Assembly: GCF_040438645.1 (NCBI RefSeq)
Contig: NZ_CP159253.1
Location: 310,001 to 374,000 of the forward strand
DNA length: 64,000 nt
Source: Mesorhizobium sp. WSM2240
GTDB lineage: Bacteria > Pseudomonadota > Alphaproteobacteria > Rhizobiales > Rhizobiaceae
Direction of reading: 5' to 3'
Below are positions 8,951 through 17,013 of the stretch, piece after piece (within the stretch, counting starts at the first letter, position 1; every line of letters begins with the position of its first letter). Made by a program: the position numbers and the translations under genes. A model generated the notes under the pieces. That model searched no databases. It saw nothing but the letters and a program-made list of their open reading frames with translations, and was not told where the DNA came from.

Positions 8951-9340
8951 ATGGCAAACCCCACTTTGCGCATAGCCGTCGTCGACGACGACGCCTCCAT
9001 CCGAAGGGCGCTCGCGCGTCTGCTGGCCGCACTCGACTTCGAAGCCGCCACGTTTGCCACCGGAGCCGAGTTCCTCGACTCGCTGTCGGATAGGGTCCCG
9101 GATTGCCTGATGCTCGACCTGCATATGCCTAGCATGACGGGTCTCGAAGTTCAGGAGGCGCTTACTGAAGCGGGAATCGAGCTGCCAATCATCATTATTA
9201 CGGGGCACGACGAGCCGAAGGCGATCAGGCAGTCGCTGGAAGCGGGGGCAGCAGTCTGTCTGTCGAAGCCGCTCGACGACGAGCTCCTGCTCGAGACCAT
9301 CAACACCGCGGTTTACAGCACACCGAGATCATCAAAATAG
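8951..9340 (+). CDS. Stand-alone receiver-domain response regulator
   Basis: This 129-residue protein consists of a receiver domain only: Asp12-Asp13 (VVDDDASIRR), phospho-acceptor Asp56 (LMLDLHMPSM), the Thr in IIITGHD and Lys in CLSKPLDDE. It has no output domain. It lies downstream of the kinase-regulator pair with its own copy of the 16-bp element in the 71-bp gap. It may act as a phosphate sink or relay for the same kinase, or as feedback control, but the partner cannot be shown from sequence. No strong ribosome site is seen upstream; the ATG chosen is the one that starts directly before the first beta strand. Confidence 0.85.
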   Translation: MANPTLRIAVVDDDASIRRALARLLAALDFEAATFATGAEFLDSLSDRVPDCLMLDLHMPSMTGLEVQEALTEAGIELPIIIITGHDEPKAIRQSLEAGAAVCLSKPLDDELLLETINTAVYSTPRSSK

Positions 9341-9871
9341 TTGCGCATCCGCTCACGTCGATGCGAGCCGGTTGACCGCCTAGCAGAGATCGTGACGGGG
9401 CTGTTGCTCCCGCTCGAAACCGCCACAACGCTTGCGCGGGTGCGGATCGATGCGTCGCTGCCCGTTTTGGCTTGAGCGGCAATGTACATCGTTCAATCCG
9501 CGCGTGAGCGATGATGGCTGCGGCGTACGGAACACGATTATCAACTCACTTCTTCGCATGGACCAAGGTCCAACTGGCCCCGTCATCTGTCCGGCTACAG
9601 GATCGCCGAAGCAACGGCGGCGCTGGAGCGAATGGCGATCAGGTTCGACACAACTCTTCCTCTCCGCGACGCTCCGCCTCACGCGTCCCCGCCGCCTTGG
9701 ACGGACGGGCCTGCCCATCCCAAAGGAATCCGAATCTGAGACTTGAAGGATTGGTCCATATTTCAGAAATCGTCGGCGACTGGCTGAAAACTCGGGGCCG
9801 GCCATTTTTGAATAATCAGGCCGGTTACGAACAATGTGTACTGGCTAGGTAGGATGACAGGAGTTCGTCCG
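9341..9871. other. Intergenic region with one module element, no gene seen
   Basis: About 530 bp between the receiver gene and the MscS gene. Open frames are present on both strands but none has protein-like composition or a ribosome site. It contains the most symmetrical copy of the 16-bp element at 9558-9573. A half-site-like TTGGTCCA is found near 9751. It is probably a long regulated leader for the channel gene. Confidence 0.5.
9558..9573 (+). promoter_or_regulatory. Module element copy 3 (ATGGACCAAGGTCCAA)
   Basis: ATGGACCAAGGTCCAA is nearly a perfect palindrome (TGGACC-AA-GGTCCA) and shows the symmetry behind the less symmetrical copies. It lies 299 bp before the GTG start chosen for the MscS-family gene. 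Confidence 0.65.
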
Positions 9872-12016
9872 GTGAACAGGCCTGCAACAACGTCCGGTTT
9901 GAGATCGTGGTTTCTCCTAGCGGTGCTGTCCTTCATCGGTCTTGTCGCCATTTGCAATCCCTCAGCCGCGCAGACCACCCACCCGTCGGCGGAAGTGGCG
10001 CCGCCCGAGAAAGCGCAACAGCTCATCGAATTGCTCGACGATCCCGAGGTTCGGGCGTGGCTGGCGGGGGAAGCGCTGCCGTCCGACCCACCAGCGGCGG
10101 TGCAGATCGCCGGCTGGGAGCAAAGAATCCGCAATCATATCGGTGCTATGCGCAACGCGGTTTCGCACATTCCTGGCGAGATTGCGGAAGCCGCCCAGAT
10201 TGTGAGAGTCGAAATCAACAATCGGGGATTTGCCACGATATTTGTTCTGTTTGCCGCCGTGCTGGCTCTCGGTTTCGGCGCGGAATGGCTGTTCAGGCGG
10301 GCGATAAACGGAGCGCATCTGGCCGGCCGCGGACAGGCAGCCACTACGGGCTTGTCACCTGAAAGCAGCCGTGTCGACAAATCCCTTTCGGAGTTGGCCC
10401 CGCTCGCAGTGTTCTCCCTCGTCAGCGCCGGGGTCTTCCTGGCGTTCGAATGGCCCGACGTGCTGCGGCTGGTCATCCTGACCTATCTGGTTGCCTTCAT
10501 CATCGTACGACTGGTGATGGCCATGAGCAGGATTTTGCTAGCCCCAGATGGTGAGCATGTTTTAACAGGACCGGCAAAGCCGCGTCGGCTCATTCAGGCG
10601 AGCGACGCGGAAGCCAATTTCTGGTACCGGCGAGTGGCGATCTTCGCCAGCTATCTGATGGCCGGCTGGGCGACGGTCAGCCTGCTTCCGACGCTGGGGT
10701 TTTCGCCGGACGGAAGGCGCTTGGTCGCCTATCTGCTGGGTATCGGGCTTCTGGCCCTCGCCGTCGAGATGGTCTGGCGCCGCCCAGGCCGCGCGGCTAG
10801 GCAGCGCACAAGCGCAAAGGAATGGCTTCTTACCATTTACTTGGTCATTCTCTGGGGGCTCTGGGCCGCCGGCCTCAACGGTGTCTTGTGGCTCGGAATC
10901 TACGCCCTGCTGCTGCCAACAGCCTTGACGATAGCCGGTCAAGCGGCAGAGGCGTTCGCTGGGCGGCCAGACGAAGCCATCTCGGCGAATTCTGTTCGGA
11001 CCGTGATTATCGTCCGCGGTGCGCGTGCGCTGGTCATCCTGCTTGCGGTGCTGTGGCTTGGTATGATCTGGCGCCTGAACCCGGGCGCAATAGCGGAAGG
11101 AAACACGGTCTTGACCGAGATACTGCGCGGCCTGCTGCAGGGTGTGATCATCCTGCTCGTCGCCGATCTCGTCTGGCAACTGGCGAAAGCCTATATCGGC
11201 CGGAAGCTCGAAACGGCGACCGTGGATGGCTCAGTCAGCCCGGCTGAGGCGGCGCGCCGGGGCCGCTTGCGGACATTGCTGCCGATTTTCCGCAACATGC
11301 TCGGCGTCTTTATCGCGGCAGTGGCGATCCTCATGGTCCTTTCGGGATTGGGCGTGCAGATAGCTCCGCTGATCGCCGGCGCCGGCATATTCGGCGTGGC
11401 GATCGGCTTTGGCTCGCAGACCCTGGTCAAGGACGTGATCAGCGGCGTGTTCTACATGCTGGACGATGCGTTCCGCGTGGGCGAATACATCCAGAGCGGC
11501 AGCTACAAGGGAACCGTCGAATCGTTCAGCCTGCGCTCGGTCAAGCTGCGCCATCATCGCGGTCCGGTGTTCACTGTGCCGTTCGGCTCCTTGGGCGCGG
11601 TGCAGAACATGAGCCGGGACTGGGTGATCGACAAGTTCATGATCCGCGTGCCGTTCGATACCGATATCCAGCAGGTCAAGAAGTTGGTGAAAGGCATCGG
11701 CGCGGAACTGAAAGCCGACCCGGAACTGGCCCCGGAAATACTGGAAACCGTGAAGATGAAGGGTGTCGAGGAGATCGGCGATTTCGGCATCCAGCTGAGC
11801 TTCGCCTTCATGGCCAAGCCCGGGCACCAGTCGGTGGTGCGGCGTCGCGCTTACACGATGATCCGGCAGGCGTTCATAGAGAATGGTATCGAGTTCGCCC
11901 AGCCCACGGTTCAGGTGGGAGGTGACGAGAAGCAGGCGGCCGCTGCCGCCACCACGACCGCGATGATGCGCAAGAAGGCTGCCGAAGGCGGTGCAGGCCG
12001 AAAGGACGTAGCGTAA
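9872..12016 (+). CDS. Large MscS-family mechanosensitive channel
   Basis: I choose GTG 9872 (714 residues) because CAGGAG lies 8 bp upstream and translation then begins with a clean signal peptide ending in NPSAAQ; an ATG at 9836 is also in frame but poorly supported. A periplasmic N-terminal region is followed by several membrane helices. The MscS pore and upper beta domain follow: PLIAGAGIFGVAIGFGSQTL, then VKDVISGVFYMLDDAFRVGE and the conserved VPFGSLGAVQNMSRDW segment. The protein should release solutes when the membrane is stretched. Its length resembles extended MscS/YbdG-like channels rather than the minimal 280-residue form. An upstream module element suggests joint control with the sulfatases and two-component genes. 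Confidence 0.88.
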   Translation: MNRPATTSGLRSWFLLAVLSFIGLVAICNPSAAQTTHPSAEVAPPEKAQQLIELLDDPEVRAWLAGEALPSDPPAAVQIAGWEQRIRNHIGAMRNAVSHIPGEIAEAAQIVRVEINNRGFATIFVLFAAVLALGFGAEWLFRRAINGAHLAGRGQAATTGLSPESSRVDKSLSELAPLAVFSLVSAGVFLAFEWPDVLRLVILTYLVAFIIVRLVMAMSRILLAPDGEHVLTGPAKPRRLIQASDAEANFWYRRVAIFASYLMAGWATVSLLPTLGFSPDGRRLVAYLLGIGLLALAVEMVWRRPGRAARQRTSAKEWLLTIYLVILWGLWAAGLNGVLWLGIYALLLPTALTIAGQAAEAFAGRPDEAISANSVRTVIIVRGARALVILLAVLWLGMIWRLNPGAIAEGNTVLTEILRGLLQGVIILLVADLVWQLAKAYIGRKLETATVDGSVSPAEAARRGRLRTLLPIFRNMLGVFIAAVAILMVLSGLGVQIAPLIAGAGIFGVAIGFGSQTLVKDVISGVFYMLDDAFRVGEYIQSGSYKGTVESFSLRSVKLRHHRGPVFTVPFGSLGAVQNMSRDWVIDKFMIRVPFDTDIQQVKKLVKGIGAELKADPELAPEILETVKMKGVEEIGDFGIQLSFAFMAKPGHQSVVRRRAYTMIRQAFIENGIEFAQPTVQVGGDEKQAAAAATTTAMMRKKAAEGGAGRKDVA

Positions 12017-12105
12017 TTTGGGCGGAGAGTTCGATAAAGTTGTCGCGTCTGGGCGGCAATGCCGAATCGGTCCGGGCCCCCGGAATTCGTTAGGGCATAC
12101 GATTG

Positions 12106-12915
12106 TCAAAACCGCATGACCGCCCCGAAAAACCACCCATGCTGGACAATGTCGTAGACGAAGCCGTCATCTTGATAATCGACTCCGAGCGCGCGATAGC
12201 CTCCTACGGTCGCAATGCGGTCATTCCATTGATATCCGACGCCACCGAGAACATCCCATTCCAGATCCGCACTGGCGCCGAAACCGCCGATCATTCCCCA
12301 CGCCGTGAAATACCAGGGCGAATTGGTGTTGATGCGCGCCTTGGCCCCGATCATCGGATCGACCCACGTCGCACCGTCGCTGCCGCTAAAGGCAGCAATC
12401 TCCGGTCCGCCAGCCGCCAGCGCCGCCGATATCTCGTTGTCAACGCTCCAAATACGCGCGCCGGCCATCAGGTCGACAGTGGCATATTCTCTGGCGAAGG
12501 CCCGATATTCGCCCATCACAGTGGCCGTGAGGCTCTGTGTCTCCACTCTTGCGGACAGTGTGGCAGGTGCGCCGAGGACGGTTCGGGTAATGGATTGATC
12601 AGCCTCGGTCGACACGTAGATAAGATCGCCGAACAAACCCCAGGTTCCGTTGTGCAGTTCGCTCACCACCATGCCGCCGAAACGCAGATTGCTGAAAACG
12701 TCGCTGAAGCTCATATCGACGTCCACCGGCTGGCGTCCAAACAGGCCAACGTCGCCGTTCAGACCGGCTGCCCAAAGATAGGGGGCGATGCTGAATGTCC
12801 ATTCCTTCGCCTGGGGCGGCGGCGCCTCCTGTGGTAGATCAAGCGCGACATCAGCAGCGGATGCCGCCGAAGTCCATGCCAGGGCGGTGAGAAGGGTAAT
12901 CAGACTGCGGGTCAT
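12106..12915 (-). CDS. Outer-membrane beta-barrel protein
   Basis: I start at ATG 12915 because GGAGAAGCAATA precedes it; a start at 12936 is in frame but lacks this site. The 269-residue product begins with a signal peptide (MTRSLITLLTALAWTSAASA) and continues with alternating amphipathic strands. Tryptophan/tyrosine-rich segments such as WTFSIAPYLWAAGLNGDVG and the terminal AVMRF (C-terminal Phe) are typical of a small outer-membrane barrel. Proteins of this type are often annotated only as hypothetical outer-membrane protein. It is divergent from the DUF3300 gene and shares its intergenic region with two module elements. Its end is 90 bp from the end of the convergent MscS gene. Confidence 0.8.
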   Translation of the reverse strand: MTRSLITLLTALAWTSAASAADVALDLPQEAPPPQAKEWTFSIAPYLWAAGLNGDVGLFGRQPVDVDMSFSDVFSNLRFGGMVVSELHNGTWGLFGDLIYVSTEADQSITRTVLGAPATLSARVETQSLTATVMGEYRAFAREYATVDLMAGARIWSVDNEISAALAAGGPEIAAFSGSDGATWVDPMIGAKARINTNSPWYFTAWGMIGGFGASADLEWDVLGGVGYQWNDRIATVGGYRALGVDYQDDGFVYDIVQHGWFFGAVMRF

Positions 12916-13290
12916 TATTGCTTCTCCATTGCGCAATGTGTCTTATTTCTTTGGAAACAGGAAGCTGATGGAGGAACGGCCGAAGGCTTCCGGTCCGCCT
13001 TCCGGACTTTCGGCCCGTGGCGCAGGCCGACCTGCAGATTGATCGGCTGCTTGTCATGGTCACCAGCTTGCTGCCTTGAAATTGATCGGTGCTGACCAGG
13101 TTTCGTTCTCCCGGTCATGTGCCGATTCCATCTTGAGCGCAAAGATTGCCCTGCGTCATGCATTCCGACGCCTCGGCACCTTCAGATGTCTCGATAGTTT
13201 GCGTCTTTCCCCGGTGCGGCAGCGTGTTTTCCTCCCCTCCGGTGATAGGGAATGGGCCTAACTATCCGACGTAAGCCGACGCTAGGGAAG

Positions 13291-13306
13291 TTGGACCAAG
13301 GGGCAA
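13291..13306 (+). promoter_or_regulatory. Module element copy 4 (TTGGACCAAGGGGCAA)
   Basis: TTGGACCAAGGGGCAA, identical over all 16 bases to the copy at 8882. It lies 376 bp upstream of the barrel gene start and 164 bp upstream of the DUF3300 start. Confidence 0.72.
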
Positions 13307-13376
13307 TCCAACCGGATAGGCAATTGCCAATTTTCACAACGACAAGTCTCGCAATGGCTTTCATTTCCGGCTTGTG

Positions 13377-13392
13377 TTGCCCCAAGGTCCAA
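13377..13392 (-). promoter_or_regulatory. Module element copy 5, inverted (plus strand TTGCCCCAAGGTCCAA)
   Basis: On the minus strand it reads TTGGACCTTGGGGCAA, differing from copies 2 and 4 only in the two central bases. It lies 78 bp upstream of the DUF3300 start codon. Confidence 0.7.
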
Positions 13393-13469
13393 CTTTCCCC
13401 GCCTACCCTTGGCTGCCATCCTCTTCGAACTGGTCGTGAGACGCCTACAAGCCGAAGCGGAGGATCATC

Positions 13470-14852
13470 ATGGCAAGTTGGACTTCACTGCCCTTGGCTG
13501 CAGCAGTCGCCCTGGCCATGACGTTGGCGGGACCTCTCAATCATAGCGTTTTCGCTCAGGAGCAGACGGCGGCGGCCGACCCCGGCGCGCCGGCTGCGCA
13601 GGCGCCCGAACCGCTGAGCGCCGACGAACTGGAAGTGTTGGTGGCGCGCATCGCGCTCTATCCGGACGAGCTGGTCGCGCTGATATCGAGCGCCTCGCTC
13701 TACCCGCTGCAGATCGTCGAGGCGGCGCGGTTTCTCGACGACCACGCCAAGGATAATAGCCTGCAGCCGAAGGAGAGCTGGGACGGCAGCGTCATCTCGC
13801 TGCTCAACTATCCCGAGATCGTCAAGATGATGAGCGACGACCTCGACTGGACGCAGGCGCTCGCCGACGCGCTCGCATACCAGCAGAAGGATGTTCTCAT
13901 CGCCATCCAGCAGCTGCGTGAGGAGGCGGTGGCCAAAGGAATCATCAAGACCGACGACAAGGTCAAGGTGGAGAACTCGGGCGGCAACATCATCATCCAG
14001 CCGGCTAGTCCGGAGACAGTCTATGTGCCGCGCTACGAGCCGAGGATGCTCTACGAGCCGAACTACGTTGCGGCGCCGATTGCCTACTACCCCGACCCTT
14101 ACCCGACTTACTGGTACCCGACCGCCCCGTTCTTTGCCGCAGCGGTGACCGGCGCGATATGGGCGGCGGCGGTCGACTGGGACGACTGGGACGTGTGGGG
14201 CGGCCACTGGGACGGCAGCGACATCGATATCGACTGCAACGACTGCTTCAACGATCGCGATTTCGACGGCAAGATCAATTTCGACGACGTCGACTGGAAG
14301 AATGTCGACCGCTCGAAGCTCAACATCGACCGCGACCAGTTCGCCAAGTTCGATCGCACCGACATCAAGAACAAGCTCGAAGCCAACCGCACCAATTCCA
14401 TCCGCGACAGGGCGAAGCAGATCAACCGCGACCGTACCATCTCCAACAGGACCGCCAAGGCTCACGACATACGCAAGAGCACGTTGGAAGGCCTGCAGAA
14501 CAGGCCCGGCGGCGATCGGGCAAGGGCGGCCCGTCCGGACCGCCAGAGGCCGGCAGCACGCCCGGGCAGGGACCGGCGCGAGGCCTCGCGGCCGAACGTC
14601 CAGCGGCCAGCCACCGCCCATCGCCATGCCGGCAAGCCGAAGATGGCTCACAAGGTCGATCGCAGGCCGAAGCAGCACTCGGGGCTGGGTCATGTCGATC
14701 GCGGCAAGATATCGAAGGTGCATTCAAACCGTGGCCACAAGGCCATGGGGGGCGGTCACCGCGGTGGCGGAAGAGCTGTCCATCACGTCGGGGGCGGCGA
14801 ACGACATTTGCATCATGGCGGCGGACGTCGCGGCGGCGGCCGCAGGCGTTGA
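13470..14852 (+). CDS. Secreted DUF3300 protein
   Basis: The 460-residue protein starts with a Sec signal peptide and matches the DUF3300 core: LARIALYPDELV-like segment (ARIALYPDELVALISSAS), YPLQIVEAARFL, and the NYPEIVKMMSDDLDWTQALADA segment. After the core come an acidic low-complexity stretch (about residues 230-270, Asp/Trp rich), a basic Arg/Asn-rich region and a His/Gly/Arg-rich tail. The function of DUF3300 is unknown; it is commonly found next to DUF2950 genes, as here. The start ATG follows AGCGGAGGATC. A module element sits 78 bp upstream, and the DUF2950 gene follows after 22 bp, so they form a two-gene operon. Confidence 0.88.
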   Translation: MASWTSLPLAAAVALAMTLAGPLNHSVFAQEQTAAADPGAPAAQAPEPLSADELEVLVARIALYPDELVALISSASLYPLQIVEAARFLDDHAKDNSLQPKESWDGSVISLLNYPEIVKMMSDDLDWTQALADALAYQQKDVLIAIQQLREEAVAKGIIKTDDKVKVENSGGNIIIQPASPETVYVPRYEPRMLYEPNYVAAPIAYYPDPYPTYWYPTAPFFAAAVTGAIWAAAVDWDDWDVWGGHWDGSDIDIDCNDCFNDRDFDGKINFDDVDWKNVDRSKLNIDRDQFAKFDRTDIKNKLEANRTNSIRDRAKQINRDRTISNRTAKAHDIRKSTLEGLQNRPGGDRARAARPDRQRPAARPGRDRREASRPNVQRPATAHRHAGKPKMAHKVDRRPKQHSGLGHVDRGKISKVHSNRGHKAMGGGHRGGGRAVHHVGGGERHLHHGGGRRGGGRRR

Positions 14853-14874
14853 ACGCGGGGAGAGGAGCAAAACG

Positions 14875-15870
14875 ATGGGCACGATCCTTCACAAGATGCT
14901 GCGTACGCTCCCGACAGCCGCTCTGGTGGCGGGACTTGCGGCAGGGCCGCCTGCACCATCGGCCGCCCAGGAACAACCGGCCCAAGCGGCGGCAGATGCG
15001 GAAACAGGGGCCGAAGACATCGGCATCTTCGCCTTCGAGTCCGAGGACGAGCCTCCGCTGTTCGACGATCCGGCTCCAGCGATTGATGCCTTCAAGAAAG
15101 CCTTGGCCGACAACGACTTCGACGGTTTGGCAAAGTTGCTCGGCCTCGATGCCGCCAGACTTAAGGGCGCGGAAGGTGTTATGGACACCTTTGAGCAGAT
15201 ACGCGAGGGCGCGGCCAGGCAACTGGTTGTCGCCGACATCGAGAACGGCAAGGCGTTGCAGATCGGCGACAAGCTGTGGCCGTTCCCGTTTCCGCTCCTG
15301 AAAGGCGAGGAAGACGGCAAATGGGCCTTCGACACGCGGGCAGGCCTTGAGGAGATCGTCAACCGGCGCGTCGGCGAGAACGAACTGGAGGCTATCGCCG
15401 CCATGCGCGCTTATGTCGAGGCGCAGAAGGACTATGCCGGACAGGACCGCGATGGTGACGGGGTCGAGGAATTCGCGCAGAAGCTGATCAGCACCGAAGG
15501 CACGGCCGACGGGCTCTACTGGCCGACTGATGACGTCAACGGCGAAAGTCCGGCGGGCGACCTCAGCCAGGCTGAGCTGGACGACGCCGCGCAGGGCGAC
15601 GGCTATTTTGGCTACCGCTTCAAGATCCTGGCCGGCCAGGGCGACCGGATCGCAGGCGGCGCCTACGACTACGTCATCAACGGCAACATGATCGGCGGCT
15701 TCGCACTGATCGCCTGGCCAGTCAAATATGCCGAGACCGGCGTGCACACTTTCGCTGTCAACCAGCACGGCATCATCTATGAAGCCGATCTAGGCCCCGC
15801 GACCGAGGCCATCGTCAGATACATAGATCGCTTTAATCCCGACGAGAGCTGGAGCGTTGCCGCCGACTGA
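14875..15870 (+). CDS. Secreted DUF2950 protein
   Basis: I start at ATG 14875, 7 bp after AGAGGAG, giving 331 residues with a signal peptide that ends near PSAAQ; the same frame is open further upstream inside the DUF3300 gene, but that part is not coding. The features of DUF2950 are visible: AAIDAFKKALADNDFDGLAKLLG-like N-terminal part, GLEEIVNRRVGENELEAI, YVEAQKDYAGQDRDGDGV, LYWPTDDVNGESPAG, and the C-terminal GGFALIAWPVKYAETGVHTF followed by NQHGIIYEADLG. Biochemical role unknown. It is the second gene after DUF3300 and likely works with it in the cell envelope. Confidence 0.88.
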   Translation: MGTILHKMLRTLPTAALVAGLAAGPPAPSAAQEQPAQAAADAETGAEDIGIFAFESEDEPPLFDDPAPAIDAFKKALADNDFDGLAKLLGLDAARLKGAEGVMDTFEQIREGAARQLVVADIENGKALQIGDKLWPFPFPLLKGEEDGKWAFDTRAGLEEIVNRRVGENELEAIAAMRAYVEAQKDYAGQDRDGDGVEEFAQKLISTEGTADGLYWPTDDVNGESPAGDLSQAELDDAAQGDGYFGYRFKILAGQGDRIAGGAYDYVINGNMIGGFALIAWPVKYAETGVHTFAVNQHGIIYEADLGPATEAIVRYIDRFNPDESWSVAAD

Positions 15871-15926
15871 GGAGAGCCGACGCCCCCTTATCGGATGCAG
15901 ACCGTGCAGAACCTCCCGATGAGCCG

Positions 15927-16496
15927 GTGCAACTCATGATCCAACTGGCGTCCTTTCTTGCAAGGCCTCTTTTGGGCAAGCTGCCGGTTTCCAAGGGAGC
16001 GAAGGACAAAATTTCTGCAGTTAACGCCCTGCTGACCGGCGGTTCGGGCGAGACGTGGATTCCGCTTGCCAGGCAGCAGGCGACCCTGCCGGTCAAGACC
16101 CAGGTGCGAAGCCAATCCGCAACCGGCGAACAGGGGGAGTGCGACCACGAGGGCAAGCCGCTGCGCTGGGCGCAGTTCGACTGGCCGGCGCAGCAGGTCG
16201 ACTAATGTACCCTGCACAAGCTGAGCTGGCGTTTCTACCGGAATGGCCTGATCTGCCTCGAACTGGCAGCCAGCAAGGATGAGGCGGGCTTGGACACGCG
16301 CGATCTGGTCGGCCACTGCATCGAGCTTCGCGCCACCAGCGGCTTTCTCATAGGTGTATGGTCGGCCGCATTCATCATTTACAAAGGAGACGACCACACG
16401 GTCTTTCATACGGCGGCAACGGATGACTTCCTGCCGCTCAAGCTGCATTTCGATGAAATCGCCGACTCGCAGGACGGATTCGGTTTCAGGATTTGA
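15927..16496 (+). pseudogene. Hypothetical protein interrupted by an in-frame stop (TAA at 16203)
   Basis: Two protein-like stretches lie in one frame: 15927-16202, ending QFDWPAQQVD, and 16206-16496, beginning CTLHKLSWRFYRNGLICLE and ending DSQDGFGFRI. Only a TAA at 16203-16205 separates them, and the second part lacks a plausible start at its beginning. The simplest reading is one gene of about 190 residues with a nonsense mutation. Two separate small genes or stop read-through are alternatives. I do not recognise the family. The second part is acidic and alpha/beta-like; no signal or membrane segment is seen. No strong ribosome site precedes it. Confidence 0.45.
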
Positions 16497-17013
16497 GTGT
16501 CGAGCGGCTTGCCAGATTGACCTCTCGCCTGTCCGCTTGCCGTGCAGCGGCGTCCTGCATTTCTGACACCGCGGCTAAAATCATCTCGGGCAGAGACAAT
16601 GCTTTGCGATCCTTTAGCGATACCTCTTGTCGTGGCCGGATTCGAAATTCGATTTTCGACCGTGAGACCCGCAGGCCGCCGCCGATCTCCTCAACCTGCG
16701 GTTATGGGCAACGGCACCTCAGGGTCGGGTGCACCAAATTCCGTTGAAGGCCAGCTTTTCGAGAGCCAGTGGCACTTGCGTATGACCGGTTCGGGTCATG
16801 AGTGTCGGTTGCGCCCGGATGTCCGATTTCGGGAAGGAAAATCCGGCGCGGCAATTTCCGGATTCGGGGTCACGTCACGACGATACTCGCACCGACCTGA
16901 AGGTCCGCTATTGAAGATCGGAGGCCCGAAGCTGCCAGGCCGCTTCCGGCCCCCCGAGCGGTAGTGCCCTGCGCCGTTTCTCCTGCGGCCAATCAAGGCC
17001 GAGGAGAACTCAT
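16497..17013. other. Intergenic region with dispersed repeat A
   Basis: No gene is seen in these 517 bp. The right part (16820-16956) is repeat A, whose homologue lies at 31161-31294. Confidence 0.5.
16820..16956 (+). repeat. Dispersed repeat A, copy 1 (left of the recombinase)
   Basis: Homologous, with many substitutions, to 31161-31294. Shared landmarks in the same order are TTTCGG(G)AAGGAAAATC, GGTCACGACGAT-like sequence, CCGACC(T/C)GAA(G/T)GTCCGC, and AGCTGCCAG-CCGCT-GGCC. It lies immediately left of the tyrosine recombinase gene. Confidence 0.65.

Larger units (their letters stand above)
12916..13469. promoter_or_regulatory. Divergent control region of the barrel and DUF3300 genes
   Basis: A 554-bp non-coding stretch between divergent genes. 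It carries two copies of the module element in opposite orientation, 86 bp apart centre to centre. The arrangement suits a regulator acting on both promoters. I see no gene or RNA structure elsewhere in it. Confidence 0.6.

Noticed and set aside
9741..9765. Sixth copy of the module element (TTGGTCCATATTTC)
   Set aside because: Only one half-site matches, so it is not counted as a copy.
9380..9805. Open frame of 141 codons (minus) between receiver and MscS genes
   Set aside because: No ribosome site, Arg/Pro/Ser-rich composition, and it runs across a regulatory element.
13485..14723. 412-codon minus-strand frame opposite the DUF3300 gene
   Set aside because: Val/Asp/Ala-rich shadow translation; the plus strand has signal peptide, ribosome site and the DUF3300 core.
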